A stretch of 64,000 nucleotides of DNA from Caballeronia novacaledonica. Its GTDB lineage: Bacteria > Pseudomonadota > Gammaproteobacteria > Burkholderiales > Burkholderiaceae. The stretch's first letter is position 1. Each line of letters starts with the position of its first letter. The stretch lies in contig NZ_OGTP01000019.1 of assembly GCF_900258035.1 (NCBI RefSeq), positions 1 to 64,000 of the forward strand. Reading direction: 5' to 3'. The notes under the pieces are model-generated. The model was given only the letters and a program-made list of their open reading frames with translations. It searched no databases and had not been told where the DNA came from. The position numbers were made by a program, and so were the translations under genes. Positions 25,678 to 33,271 of this stretch are shown in pieces.

Positions 25678-26910
25678 ATGTTCAGCTTCTTCAAGAAACT
25701 CAAAAAGCCGGCTGACGCGCCGCTCGACGCTCCTCAGGAAGAATCGATCGAGGCGGCCGAGGACGAAGAAATCTCCGACGCCGAGCTCGAACGGCAAGCG
25801 CTCGCCGCCGAAGCGCCGCCGCCGGAAGAAGCGCCGCCGCAAACGCCGCAAGCGCCCCAAGCGCCCCTTGCTCCCGCATCGCCCATCGTGCCTCGGACGG
25901 AAGAATCGAAGGAATACTGGCAGGGCCGCACGCAATCGCAATGGGCGCGCGGTCCGGAAACGGATCAGGCGAGCGAGGAAATCGTTCCGCCGCCCGAGGC
26001 CGATCCGGTCGCGAAAAAATCGTGGATCTCGCGTCTGCGTCACGGTCTCTCCAAGACGAGCTCCAATCTCACGGGAATTTTCGTCAGCGCGAAGATCGAC
26101 GAAGACCTGTACGAAGAACTCGAAACCGCGCTGCTGATGTCGGACGCCGGCGTCGACGCAACCGAGTTCCTGCTCGAATCGCTGCGCGAGAAAGTGCGCG
26201 CGGAGCGTCTGACCGAGGCGTCGCAAGTGAAGGCCGCGCTGCGCGAATTGCTGGTCGATCTGCTGCGTCCGCTCGAAAAATCGCTGATGCTCGGACGCGC
26301 GCAACCGCTCGTGATGATGATCGCGGGCGTGAACGGCGTCGGCAAGACGACGAGCATCGGCAAGCTGGCGAAACATCTGCAGCACTTCAACCAGTCCGTG
26401 CTGCTCGCCGCGGGCGACACGTTTCGCGCCGCCGCGCGCGAGCAACTGATGGTCTGGGGCGAGCGCAACAACGTGACGGTGATCGCCCAGGAAAGCGGCG
26501 ACGCCGCCGCCGTCATCTACGACGCGGTCGGCGCGGCGCGCGCGCGCAAGATCGACGTGATGATGGCCGACACCGCCGGCCGCCTGCCGACGCAACTGCA
26601 TCTGATGGAAGAACTGCGCAAGGTGCGGCGCGTGATCGCGAAGGCGATGCCCGACGCGCCGCACGAAGTGCTGCTCGTGATCGACGCGAACACGGGCCAG
26701 AACGCGCTCGCGCAGGTGAAGGCGTTCGACGATGCGCTGGGCCTGACCGGCCTCGTCGTGACGAAGCTCGACGGCACCGCGAAAGGCGGCATTCTCGCCG
26801 CGATCGCGCGTCAGCGGCCTGTGCCGGTGTACTTCATCGGCGTGGGCGAGAAAGTCGAGGATTTGCAGCCGTTCAGCGCGGAAGAGTTCGCGGACGCGTT
26901 GCTCGGCTGA
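25678..26910 (+). CDS. ftsY: Signal recognition particle receptor FtsY
   Basis: FtsY is the SRP receptor that delivers ribosome-nascent chains to the translocon. The 410-residue protein has an acidic Ala/Pro/Glu-rich A domain (about 10-110), then the NG GTPase: P-loop GVNGVGKTTSIGKLA, MADTAGRLPTQ, and TKLDGTAKGG. The ATG at 25678 (MFSFFKKLKKP) is used; upstream frame sequence is not conserved-looking. A TAAAAT -10-like element lies near 25578. Confidence 0.96.
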   Translation: MFSFFKKLKKPADAPLDAPQEESIEAAEDEEISDAELERQALAAEAPPPEEAPPQTPQAPQAPLAPASPIVPRTEESKEYWQGRTQSQWARGPETDQASEEIVPPPEADPVAKKSWISRLRHGLSKTSSNLTGIFVSAKIDEDLYEELETALLMSDAGVDATEFLLESLREKVRAERLTEASQVKAALRELLVDLLRPLEKSLMLGRAQPLVMMIAGVNGVGKTTSIGKLAKHLQHFNQSVLLAAGDTFRAAAREQLMVWGERNNVTVIAQESGDAAAVIYDAVGAARARKIDVMMADTAGRLPTQLHLMEELRKVRRVIAKAMPDAPHEVLLVIDANTGQNALAQVKAFDDALGLTGLVVTKLDGTAKGGILAAIARQRPVPVYFIGVGEKVEDLQPFSAEEFADALLG

Positions 26911-26925
26911 GCCGAAAGCCGGAAA

Positions 26926-26950
26926 AGACGTCCGCGTGGACGCCTTTTTT
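26926..26950 (+). terminator. Intrinsic terminator after ftsY
   Basis: AGACGTCC (26926-26933) pairs with GGACGCCT (26938-26945) with one A-C mismatch and a 4-nt loop, followed by T through 26950. It lies 15 nt after the ftsY stop and abuts the 3' end of the opposing exporter gene. Confidence 0.75.
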
Positions 26951-27567
26951 CATCGCGCGAATATCAGGGAAGCCGCGATCCACCACATCACGCAGCCGAC
27001 GATCACGTCGAGCACGCGCCACGACACGTCCTTCTCGAACCACGTCTTAAGCAAACGCGCCCCGTAGCCGAGCGCCGTGAACCAGACGACCGACGCGCAC
27101 ATCGCGCCCGCCGCGAACCACGCATTGCCCGGCCAGCCACGCTGCGCGCCGATGCCGCCGAGCAGCACCACGGTATCGAGATAGACGTGCGGATTGAGCA
27201 GCGATAGCGCGAGCACGGTGGACGCCGCGCCGAGCGCCGTCTGCGAATCGCCGTCCGATGCGTTCAGATGCCCTGGCCCGCGCCACGCCGCGAGAAATGC
27301 ACGCACGCCATACAGAAACACGAAGATCGCGCCCGCCCAGCGGATCACGTCGAGCAGAAACGGCGCACGCGCGATCAGCGCGCCCATGCCGCCGACGCCG
27401 AGCGCGATCAACAGCATGTCGATGAACGCGCAGATCGAGACGACGATGCCCACGTGGCGGCGCTTCAATCCTTGCCGCAAAACGAACGCGTTCTGTGCGC
27501 CGATCGCGACGATCAGGCTCGCGCCCAATCCCGCGCCCGACAGAAAACTCGCAAAACTTCCCGTCAT
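26950..27567 (-). CDS. LysE/ArgO-type amino-acid exporter
   Basis: A 205-residue inner-membrane protein with about six hydrophobic segments, GLGASLIVAIGAQNAFVLRQ at the start and LALSLLNPHVYLDTVVLLGG in the middle, the pattern of the LysE/ArgO branch (IGAQNA rather than the APGPD of RhtB types). It probably exports basic amino acids such as arginine or lysine. The ATG at 27567 overlaps the upstream isomerase stop by 4 nt (ATGA), an odd partner for an amino-acid exporter. Confidence 0.9.
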   Translation of the reverse strand: MTGSFASFLSGAGLGASLIVAIGAQNAFVLRQGLKRRHVGIVVSICAFIDMLLIALGVGGMGALIARAPFLLDVIRWAGAIFVFLYGVRAFLAAWRGPGHLNASDGDSQTALGAASTVLALSLLNPHVYLDTVVLLGGIGAQRGWPGNAWFAAGAMCASVVWFTALGYGARLLKTWFEKDVSWRVLDVIVGCVMWWIAASLIFAR

Positions 27568-28208
27568 TCCGCGTCCGGTTGAACGCCTGGCGCGGCACGG
27601 ACGAAGGCGTCGAGCGTGGAGGCGTGATCCGCGATGCGCGCGATCGTCGGATACGGACTCATGTCGATGCCGAAGCGCCGCGCGTTGAACACCTGCGGCA
27701 CGATGCAGAGATCCGCGACGGTCGGCGTGTCGCCGAAAGTCAGCGCGCCGACGCGCTTGTCCGCAGCAAGCCGTTTTTCGAGCGACTCGAAGCCGGCCTC
27801 GACCCAATGCCGGTACCACGCGTCCTTCGTTTCGTCCGGCACCTTGACCTGATGCTTCAGATATTTCAGCACGCGCAGGTTGTCGAGCGGATGGATTTCG
27901 CATGCGACCTGCATCGCGACGGAGCGCACGAACGCGCGATCCGACGGACGCTTCGGCAGAAGCGCCGGCTCGGGATGCGTCTCCTCGAGATATTCGATGA
28001 TCGCGAGGGACTGCGTGAGCACGTCGTCGCCGTCGATCAGAGAAGGCACGATGCCGTCCGGATTCACCGCGCGATACTCGGGCTTCAGTTGCTGCCCGCC
28101 GTCGCGCAGCAGATGCACGCCGACGTAATCGTAATCGAGCCCCTTCAGATTCAGCGCAATGCGCACGCGATACGCCGCCGAACTGCGAAAATAGCTATAG
28201 AGCTTCAT
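27564..28208 (-). CDS. maiA: Zeta-class glutathione S-transferase; maleylacetoacetate/maleylpyruvate isomerase
   Basis: This enzyme uses glutathione to isomerise maleyl- to fumaryl-acetoacetate or -pyruvate. The 214-residue protein has the zeta-GST signature YSYFRSSAAYRVRIALNLKG at the N-terminus (SSxxxR catalytic motif), NPDGIVPSLIDGD, and the all-helical C-terminal half. It overlaps the FAH-family gene upstream and the exporter downstream by 4 nt each. With a fumarylpyruvate hydrolase-like neighbour, the gentisate route (NagL-like) is as likely as tyrosine catabolism. Confidence 0.9.
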   Translation of the reverse strand: MKLYSYFRSSAAYRVRIALNLKGLDYDYVGVHLLRDGGQQLKPEYRAVNPDGIVPSLIDGDDVLTQSLAIIEYLEETHPEPALLPKRPSDRAFVRSVAMQVACEIHPLDNLRVLKYLKHQVKVPDETKDAWYRHWVEAGFESLEKRLAADKRVGALTFGDTPTVADLCIVPQVFNARRFGIDMSPYPTIARIADHASTLDAFVRAAPGVQPDAE

Positions 28209-28903
28209 ACGACCCGCACCGAGAATTCACCGATGCCTTCCACGCCGCCCTTCAGCAGATCGCCCTTCACGACCGCGCCGACGCCTTCCGGCGTGCCGGT
28301 GAAAATGAGATCGCCGGGAAAGAGCTCAAAGAGCGTCGACAAATAAGCGACGGTTTCACCCACCGGCCAGATCAGTTGCGAAATGTCCGAGCGCTGTTTT
28401 TCCTCGCCGTTGACGGTCAGCCAGATCGCGCTCTTTTCCAGATGTCCGACCTTCGACACCGGATGAATCGGGCCGATCGGCGCCGAGCGGTCGAAGCCTT
28501 TCGCCGTATCCCACGGGCGGCCGAGCTTCTTCGCTTCGGCTTGCAGATCGCGACGCGTCATGTCGAGGCCGAGCGCGTAGCCGTAAATGTAATCGAGCCC
28601 TTTATCGGCCGGAATGTCCTTGCCCTGCTTGCCGATCGCGGCAACGAGTTCCATCTCGAAGTGCAGATTCTTCGTCTGCGACGGATACGGGAACTCGCCC
28701 GTCGAGCCCGGCGCGACGTACAGCGCGGCATCCGCGGGCTTGCTGAAGAAGAACGGCGGCTCGCGGTCCGGATCGTGGCCCATTTCGCGCGCGTGGGCTT
28801 CGTAGTTGCGGCCGACGCAATAGATGCGGCGCACCGGAAACTGCTCGTTCGAACCATCGACGGGCACCGCTGCGGCCGGCGCCGGAGGAAACACGTAACT
28901 CAT
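28205..28903 (-). CDS. Fumarylacetoacetate hydrolase family protein (fumarylpyruvate hydrolase-like)
   Basis: A 232-residue FAH-family hydrolase: IYCVGRNYEAHAREMGHD near residue 27, metal-binding Glu pair in NLHFEMELVAAIG, LDMTRRDLQAEAKK, and LFTGTPEGVGAV-like IFTGTPEGVGAVVKGD at the end. Short single-domain members with this pattern hydrolyse fumarylpyruvate to fumarate and pyruvate (NagK-like). It heads a three-gene overlapping unit with the isomerase and the exporter. No gentisate or homogentisate dioxygenase is in the window. Confidence 0.88.
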   Translation of the reverse strand: MSYVFPPAPAAAVPVDGSNEQFPVRRIYCVGRNYEAHAREMGHDPDREPPFFFSKPADAALYVAPGSTGEFPYPSQTKNLHFEMELVAAIGKQGKDIPADKGLDYIYGYALGLDMTRRDLQAEAKKLGRPWDTAKGFDRSAPIGPIHPVSKVGHLEKSAIWLTVNGEEKQRSDISQLIWPVGETVAYLSTLFELFPGDLIFTGTPEGVGAVVKGDLLKGGVEGIGEFSVRVV

Positions 28904-29198
28904 CCCGCTCTCCTGTTGCTAACGAATGCGCCAGCGCGGACGGCCGGCGAGAAAAAAGAGTGTAACGTGCGCGAGCAAATCGTGGCGAAGCTTGTCGGGC
29001 GCGGGTTTGCGAGCTTTCGGCGAGCCGTCGGCGGGTCGAAGGAAGCGTCGTCATTCGTAAGCATCGAATGAAACGATGGCCCGTTGCAGCTTGCCAGCGC
29101 TCGTTAAATACGGTACTCAATAAGCTTCCTGCACCTTCAAACGCGCGACGGCATCGCTCACAGTACGGAATTGAGCGCCCGATCCGCCCCACTCTCTG

Positions 29199-30191
29199 AT
29201 GACCGACTCCGCTGCCCCCACTTTCGCCTGCGCGCGCTATATCAAGGAAATCGGCCGTGGGCCGAACGGCGCGCGCGCCCTTTCGCACGACGACACCTAC
29301 GCGCTCTACGAAGCGATACTCGAAGATCGCGTCTCCGAACTCGAACTGGGCGCGGTGCTGCTCGCCTATCGCGTCAAGGGCGAAACCGCCGCCGAGCTCG
29401 CCGCGATGCTTTCCGCCGCGCATCGCTCGTTCGAGCCGCTGCATATTCAGAATGGCCGCGAGCACGCGCGGCCCGTGTCGATTCCGAGCTACAACGGCGC
29501 GCGCAAGACGCCGAATCTCGTGCCGCTGCTGTCGCTTCTACTCGCGCGCGAAGGCGTGCCGGTGCTGGTGCACGGCGTCACCGACGATCCGGGCCGCGTG
29601 ACGAGCGCCGAAATTTTCACCGAACTGGGCATCGCGCACGCGGCTTCGCACGATGAAATCGAAGACAGTCTCGCGTCGCGCCGACTCGCGTTCGCGCCGA
29701 TCGCCGTGCTCGCGCCGAAGCTCGCGCGGCTCTTGGCGCTCAGACGCCGCATGGGCGTGCGCAATTCGACGCATACGCTCGTGAAGATCCTTCAACCGTT
29801 CGCTGATCCGGGCTTGCGGCTCGTCAACTACACGCATCCGGAGTATCGCGAGAGTCTCACCGGACTGTTCACGGAACATCCGGACGCGGCGGCGGGCGGC
29901 GCACTGCTCGCGCGCGGCACCGAAGGCGAAGCCGTCGCGGATACGCGCCGCCAGGTGCAGGTGGACTGGTTCCACGACGGCCACGTCGAAACGTTGATCG
30001 CGCCGGAGCACTCGCAGCCGCACGCGCCCCACGTCGAACTGCCCGAAACGCTCGACGCCGCGACCACCGCGCGATGGATCGAATCCGTGCTGCGCGGCGA
30101 CGTGCCCGTGCCGCCCGCCGTCGCGCGTCAGGTCGAAGTGATTGCCGATGTGGTGCGCAAACCTGCTGTCGATCAGGCAAATCCCATTTGA
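29199..30191 (+). CDS. ybiB: YbiB-like protein, glycosyltransferase family 3 fold
   Basis: A 330-residue homologue of anthranilate phosphoribosyltransferase (TrpD2/YbiB group) with an N-terminal helical domain (about 10-75) and a C-terminal alpha/beta domain. The PRPP-binding glycine-rich GTGGD of true TrpD is absent (the corresponding region reads VHGVTDDPGRVTSAEI), so it is unlikely to make PR-anthranilate; E. coli YbiB is instead a nucleic-acid binding protein of the SOS regulon. A leuA promoter overlaps its stop codon. Confidence 0.87.
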   Translation: MTDSAAPTFACARYIKEIGRGPNGARALSHDDTYALYEAILEDRVSELELGAVLLAYRVKGETAAELAAMLSAAHRSFEPLHIQNGREHARPVSIPSYNGARKTPNLVPLLSLLLAREGVPVLVHGVTDDPGRVTSAEIFTELGIAHAASHDEIEDSLASRRLAFAPIAVLAPKLARLLALRRRMGVRNSTHTLVKILQPFADPGLRLVNYTHPEYRESLTGLFTEHPDAAAGGALLARGTEGEAVADTRRQVQVDWFHDGHVETLIAPEHSQPHAPHVELPETLDAATTARWIESVLRGDVPVPPAVARQVEVIADVVRKPAVDQANPI

Positions 30192-30215
30192 CACGGTATT
30201 CAACGCTGGTTTAAA
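30188..30215 (+). promoter_or_regulatory. Candidate sigma-70 promoter of the leuA leader
   Basis: A perfect -35 TTGACA (30188-30193) overlaps the ybiB stop codon; TTTAAA at 30210-30215 is a 4-of-6 -10 box with a 16-bp spacer. The predicted start, near 30222, lies only a few bases before the leader ATG at 30225, so the leader peptide may be translated from an almost leaderless mRNA. Confidence 0.6.
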
Positions 30216-30224
30216 GTCGATCGC

Positions 30225-30302
30225 ATGAGTTTTGCCCAGCCTTCCTCCCTCCGAATTATTCCGGGCCGCCTAGCGCGGCCCCTATCGCTACGTCTAGCGT
30301 AA
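30225..30302 (+). CDS. leuL: leuA leader peptide (attenuation)
   Basis: A 25-codon ORF, read MSFAQPSSLRIIPGRLAR then PLSLRLA, ends at a TAA at 30300. It has five Leu codons: one CTC and four CTA, a rare codon in this GC-rich genome. The CTA codons fall in the loop of hairpin A (30263-30281) and in or beside the 5' arm of hairpin B (30286-30318). This is the design of a leucine attenuator: ribosomes waiting for charged Leu-tRNA(CTA) would change folding of the leader RNA and control leuA. The protein itself is expected to have no function. Confidence 0.78.
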   Translation: MSFAQPSSLRIIPGRLARPLSLRLA

Positions 30303-30318
30303 GTCGCCAGACGTAGCG
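30263..30318 (+). promoter_or_regulatory. Two leader hairpins overlapping the Leu codons (attenuator)
   Basis: Hairpin A: GGGCCGC (30263-30269) with GCGGCCC (30275-30281), 5-nt loop. Hairpin B: CGCTACGTCT (30286-30295) with AGACGTAGCG (30309-30318), 10-bp perfect stem. An alternative 7-bp pairing of 30273-30279 with 30318-30324 would disrupt A and compete at the base of B. No U-rich tract directly follows B, so termination may be Rho-dependent in the pyrimidine-rich stretch near 30340-30375, or control may be different. Confidence 0.6.
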
Positions 30319-30606
30319 CCGCGCGTCGCAAGGCGCCCGGTCCTGCCAGCAGTCTCCGTAGTTCCTTTTCTTACCACTTGTAGTCGTCAGCTTTTCGTTC
30401 GCGCATCCCGCGAAACGGAAACGCGAGGGTCAAATGCACGTTGCTCCGCGCACGTTCACGTTGGTCACAGGCGTCACCATCGCTGGTGATTCCGGGACAC
30501 GCGCGCGCCGCTCCGTCTCACGTGCATCCCGCCACGCCCGGCCAGCCGCCGGACACGGTCTCTCTCGCAGACGCTACGCAAACCGCCTGATGAGAGATCG
30601 ACGATC
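30303..30606 (+). other. Long untranslated leader before leuA
   Basis: About 300 nt separate the leader peptide stop from leuA. The stretch 30340-30375 is C/T-rich (for example TTCCTTTTCTTACC), and GC-rich segments with several possible stems follow. I see no further gene. Such a long leader fits RNA-based control of leuA. Confidence 0.55.
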
Positions 30607-32259
30607 ATGATGCCGAACCCCGCCGAGAAATACCGCCCGTTTCCGCAAGTCCGTCTGAATGGCCGCCGCTGGCCGAACCGCACGATCGAGAAGGCGCCCA
30701 TCTGGATGAGCACCGATCTGCGCGACGGCAACCAGTCGCTCATCGAGCCGATGAGCATCGCCGCGAAGCTCGAATTCTTCGAAATGCTGGTGAAAATCGG
30801 GTTCAAGGAAATCGAGGTGGGATTCCCGTCGGCATCGCAGACCGATTTCGACTTCGTGCGCAAACTGATCGACGAAAAGCGCATTCCGGCGGACGTGACC
30901 ATCGAAGTGCTCGTGCAGTCGCGCCGCGAACTGATCGAGCGCACGTTCGAAGCGGTCGCGGGTGCGAGCAAGGTGATCGTGCACCTTTATAACGCGATCG
31001 CGCCGTCGTTCCGCAAGATCGTGTTCAATCAGTCGAAGGACGAAGTGAAGGCGCTCGCCGTCGAAGGCACGCGCATCATCAAGGAATGCGCGGCGGCGCG
31101 GCCGGACACGCACTGGATCTATCAATACTCGCCCGAGACCTTCAGCATGACGGAGCTTTCGTTCGCGCGGGAAGTCTGCGACGCGGTCGCGCAAATGTGG
31201 CGTCCGACGCCCGATCACAAGATGATCGTGAACCTGCCCGCGACCGTCGAAGCCGCGATGCCCAACGTGTTCGCCGATCAGGTCGAGTGGATGGACCGCA
31301 ACATGGGCTTTCGCGACAGCATCGTGCTCTCGGTGCATCCGCATAACGATCGCGGCACGGCGGTCGCGGCGGCGGAAATGGCCGTGCTCGCGGGCGCGGA
31401 CCGCATCGAAGGCTGTCTCTTCGGCAATGGCGAGCGCACCGGAAACGTCGATCTGGTCACGCTCGCGATGAATCTCTACACGCAAGGCATCGACCCTGGC
31501 CTCGATTTCTCCGACATCGACGCCGTGCGCCGCGTGGTCGAGCGCTGCAACCAGATTCCTGTGCATCCGCGCCATCCGTACGCGGGCGACCTCGTGTTCA
31601 CCGCGTTTTCCGGTTCGCATCAGGACGCGATCCGCAAGGGCTTCGCGCAGCGCGTGCCTGGCACGGCGTGGGAAGTGCCCTATTTGCCGATCGACCCCGC
31701 CGATCTCGGCCGCAGCTACGATGCCGTCATCCGCGTGAACAGTCAGTCCGGCAAGGGCGGCTCCACTTATCTGCTCGAACGCGGCCTCGGCTTCACGCCG
31801 CCGCGCCGCGTGCAGATCGAATTCAGCCACGCCGTGCAGCGGATCACCGACGAATCCGGCGCCGAAATCAGCGGCGACGCGATCTGCGAGCTCTTCAAGC
31901 GCGAGTATTTCGACGCGGGCGGGCCGGTTTCGCGCGTCGACGTCACGACGCTGTCGGTGTTCGGAAAGCGCGTCACCGTGGCGCCGCCGGCGGGTGCGAC
32001 GAGCGGCGACGCCTACGCGCAGACGGTCGCCGCCGCGCTTTGCGCAGACGCGAACGTGAACTGGTTCGAAACCGCCGTGACGGCGAGCGGCGAGACGGCG
32101 GCGTTCGTCGGCTGCCGCGTCGGCGACGGACCGACGCGCTTCGGCGTCGCGGTGCATGCGAATCCGGCGCTCGCTGTCGCCGATGCGGTGGTGAGCGCGA
32201 TGAACCGCTCCGGGCGCGTCGCCGGCAACGTGCGGCAGGACGAAGCCGTCGAAGCCTGA
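30607..32259 (+). CDS. leuA: 2-isopropylmalate synthase (long, yeast/actinobacterial-type)
   Basis: LeuA condenses 2-oxoisovalerate with acetyl-CoA, the first step of leucine synthesis. The 550-residue protein has the DRE-TIM catalytic domain (about 30-310) with STDLRDGNQSLIEPM, the metal-binding HPHNDRGTAVAAAEMA, and a C-terminal LeuA regulatory domain (about 420-545). The N-terminal EKYRPFPQVRL and NRTIEKAPIWMSTDLRDGNQ mark the longer subfamily. Leucine normally feeds back on this enzyme; here transcription also appears under attenuation. Translation starts at one of two consecutive ATGs. Confidence 0.95.
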   Translation: MMPNPAEKYRPFPQVRLNGRRWPNRTIEKAPIWMSTDLRDGNQSLIEPMSIAAKLEFFEMLVKIGFKEIEVGFPSASQTDFDFVRKLIDEKRIPADVTIEVLVQSRRELIERTFEAVAGASKVIVHLYNAIAPSFRKIVFNQSKDEVKALAVEGTRIIKECAAARPDTHWIYQYSPETFSMTELSFAREVCDAVAQMWRPTPDHKMIVNLPATVEAAMPNVFADQVEWMDRNMGFRDSIVLSVHPHNDRGTAVAAAEMAVLAGADRIEGCLFGNGERTGNVDLVTLAMNLYTQGIDPGLDFSDIDAVRRVVERCNQIPVHPRHPYAGDLVFTAFSGSHQDAIRKGFAQRVPGTAWEVPYLPIDPADLGRSYDAVIRVNSQSGKGGSTYLLERGLGFTPPRRVQIEFSHAVQRITDESGAEISGDAICELFKREYFDAGGPVSRVDVTTLSVFGKRVTVAPPAGATSGDAYAQTVAAALCADANVNWFETAVTASGETAAFVGCRVGDGPTRFGVAVHANPALAVADAVVSAMNRSGRVAGNVRQDEAVEA

Positions 32260-32275
32260 CGTTCGGCGCGCGTGG

Positions 32276-32659
32276 CTATTCGAGCGCCACGCGCGTCGCC
32301 TGCAGCGCGAGCAGTTGCCATTGACCCTCGGTCTGCACGTGAACGGCCGTGTAGGCGATCGGAAACAGGAGCGCGCCGTTCTTCGATTCCATCTCGATCA
32401 GCGCGCGGCCCGAGACGAGACACGTATCGCGGCCGGCGGGCAGCACCTCCTGCGACTGAATCTCGATCTGGCGATAACGGCGGCGGCCTGCGGTGATCGA
32501 ATCGATGAACTGTCGCTTCGTCTCCCGCTTGCCGTTCGTGTGGACGTAGCTGACGTTTTCGGCCAGCAGCGCGTCGAGCGCCGGGCCGTCGCCCTCGACC
32601 ATCGCACGGAAGCGGTCGCGCTCCAGGCCGCGGATGGCCTCAATGGTTTTTGCCGGCAT
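32276..32659 (-). CDS. SnoaL/NTF2-like domain protein (DUF4440 type)
   Basis: A 127-residue protein with an NTF2-like cone fold: RDRFRAMVEGDGPALDALLA (helices), NVSYVHTNGKRETKRQFIDS, and a beta-rich second half ending AYTAVHVQTEGQWQLLALQA. No signal peptide. Such proteins can be small enzymes, immunity proteins or ligand binders; the specific function is unknown. It converges on leuA (16 bp between) and lies 45 bp after pagL on the same strand. Confidence 0.82.
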   Translation of the reverse strand: MPAKTIEAIRGLERDRFRAMVEGDGPALDALLAENVSYVHTNGKRETKRQFIDSITAGRRRYRQIEIQSQEVLPAGRDTCLVSGRALIEMESKNGALLFPIAYTAVHVQTEGQWQLLALQATRVALE

Positions 32660-32704
32660 CTGTCGAGTCCCCTTGTGTCGGGGAACCGATGCGCCGGCGA
32701 CCCG

Positions 32705-33271
32705 TCAGAAGTTGTATTGCAGATATAGCTGGCTGAAATTTATACCAGGATTCGGCTCTTTGATACCGCCGTTCGACAGATGCTGGAAACGATAGCCGAC
32801 CTGATAGTTCTGCTTGTCGCCGAAGATCATGCCGACGCCCACCATGTCCGCGAACTGGAACGCCGTCGCCACTGAGAAATCTTCCGTGATGCGCGTATGC
32901 GAAAGCAGCCGCACGCCTACACCCGCCTCGATAAACGGCCGGAAGTAACCGCCGCTCTTCACGAAGCGCACCACCGGCGTGATGCCGAATTCCCAGATGT
33001 TCGAGTGCACGGCGTTGTCCTCGGTCGTGTGCCAGTAGGCCACGTGCCCTTCTCCGATGAGCGTGAAGTGGAATCCGCCGATCTCCCACCAGGTGAGGCC
33101 AGGATCCCAGGACACGCCGAGGTCGGCTTTCTTGATGTCGCGATCGGCGACGCCGCCCGCGATCTGGAGGCCGAACCGGTCGGCATGAGCCGCCGCCGAC
33201 GCCAGGCCGAATGCGACAAAGACTGCCGCGTGGGACAGCGGACGATGCCACGAACTCTTGTTTTTATGCAT
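32705..33271 (-). CDS. pagL: Lipid A 3-O-deacylase PagL
   Basis: PagL is an outer-membrane beta-barrel that removes the 3-O acyl chain of lipid A and lowers endotoxicity. The 188-residue precursor has a signal peptide (to about 30, ending AAAHA) and the catalytic motif FQHLSNGGIKEPNPGIN near the C-terminus, with the active His and Ser (HLS) and the Asn residues of the PagL site; it ends in an aromatic residue (LQYNF), as barrel proteins do. Start: ATG at 33271 with GGGG upstream. Divergent from rpoH. Confidence 0.9.
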   Translation of the reverse strand: MHKNKSSWHRPLSHAAVFVAFGLASAAAHADRFGLQIAGGVADRDIKKADLGVSWDPGLTWWEIGGFHFTLIGEGHVAYWHTTEDNAVHSNIWEFGITPVVRFVKSGGYFRPFIEAGVGVRLLSHTRITEDFSVATAFQFADMVGVGMIFGDKQNYQVGYRFQHLSNGGIKEPNPGINFSQLYLQYNF

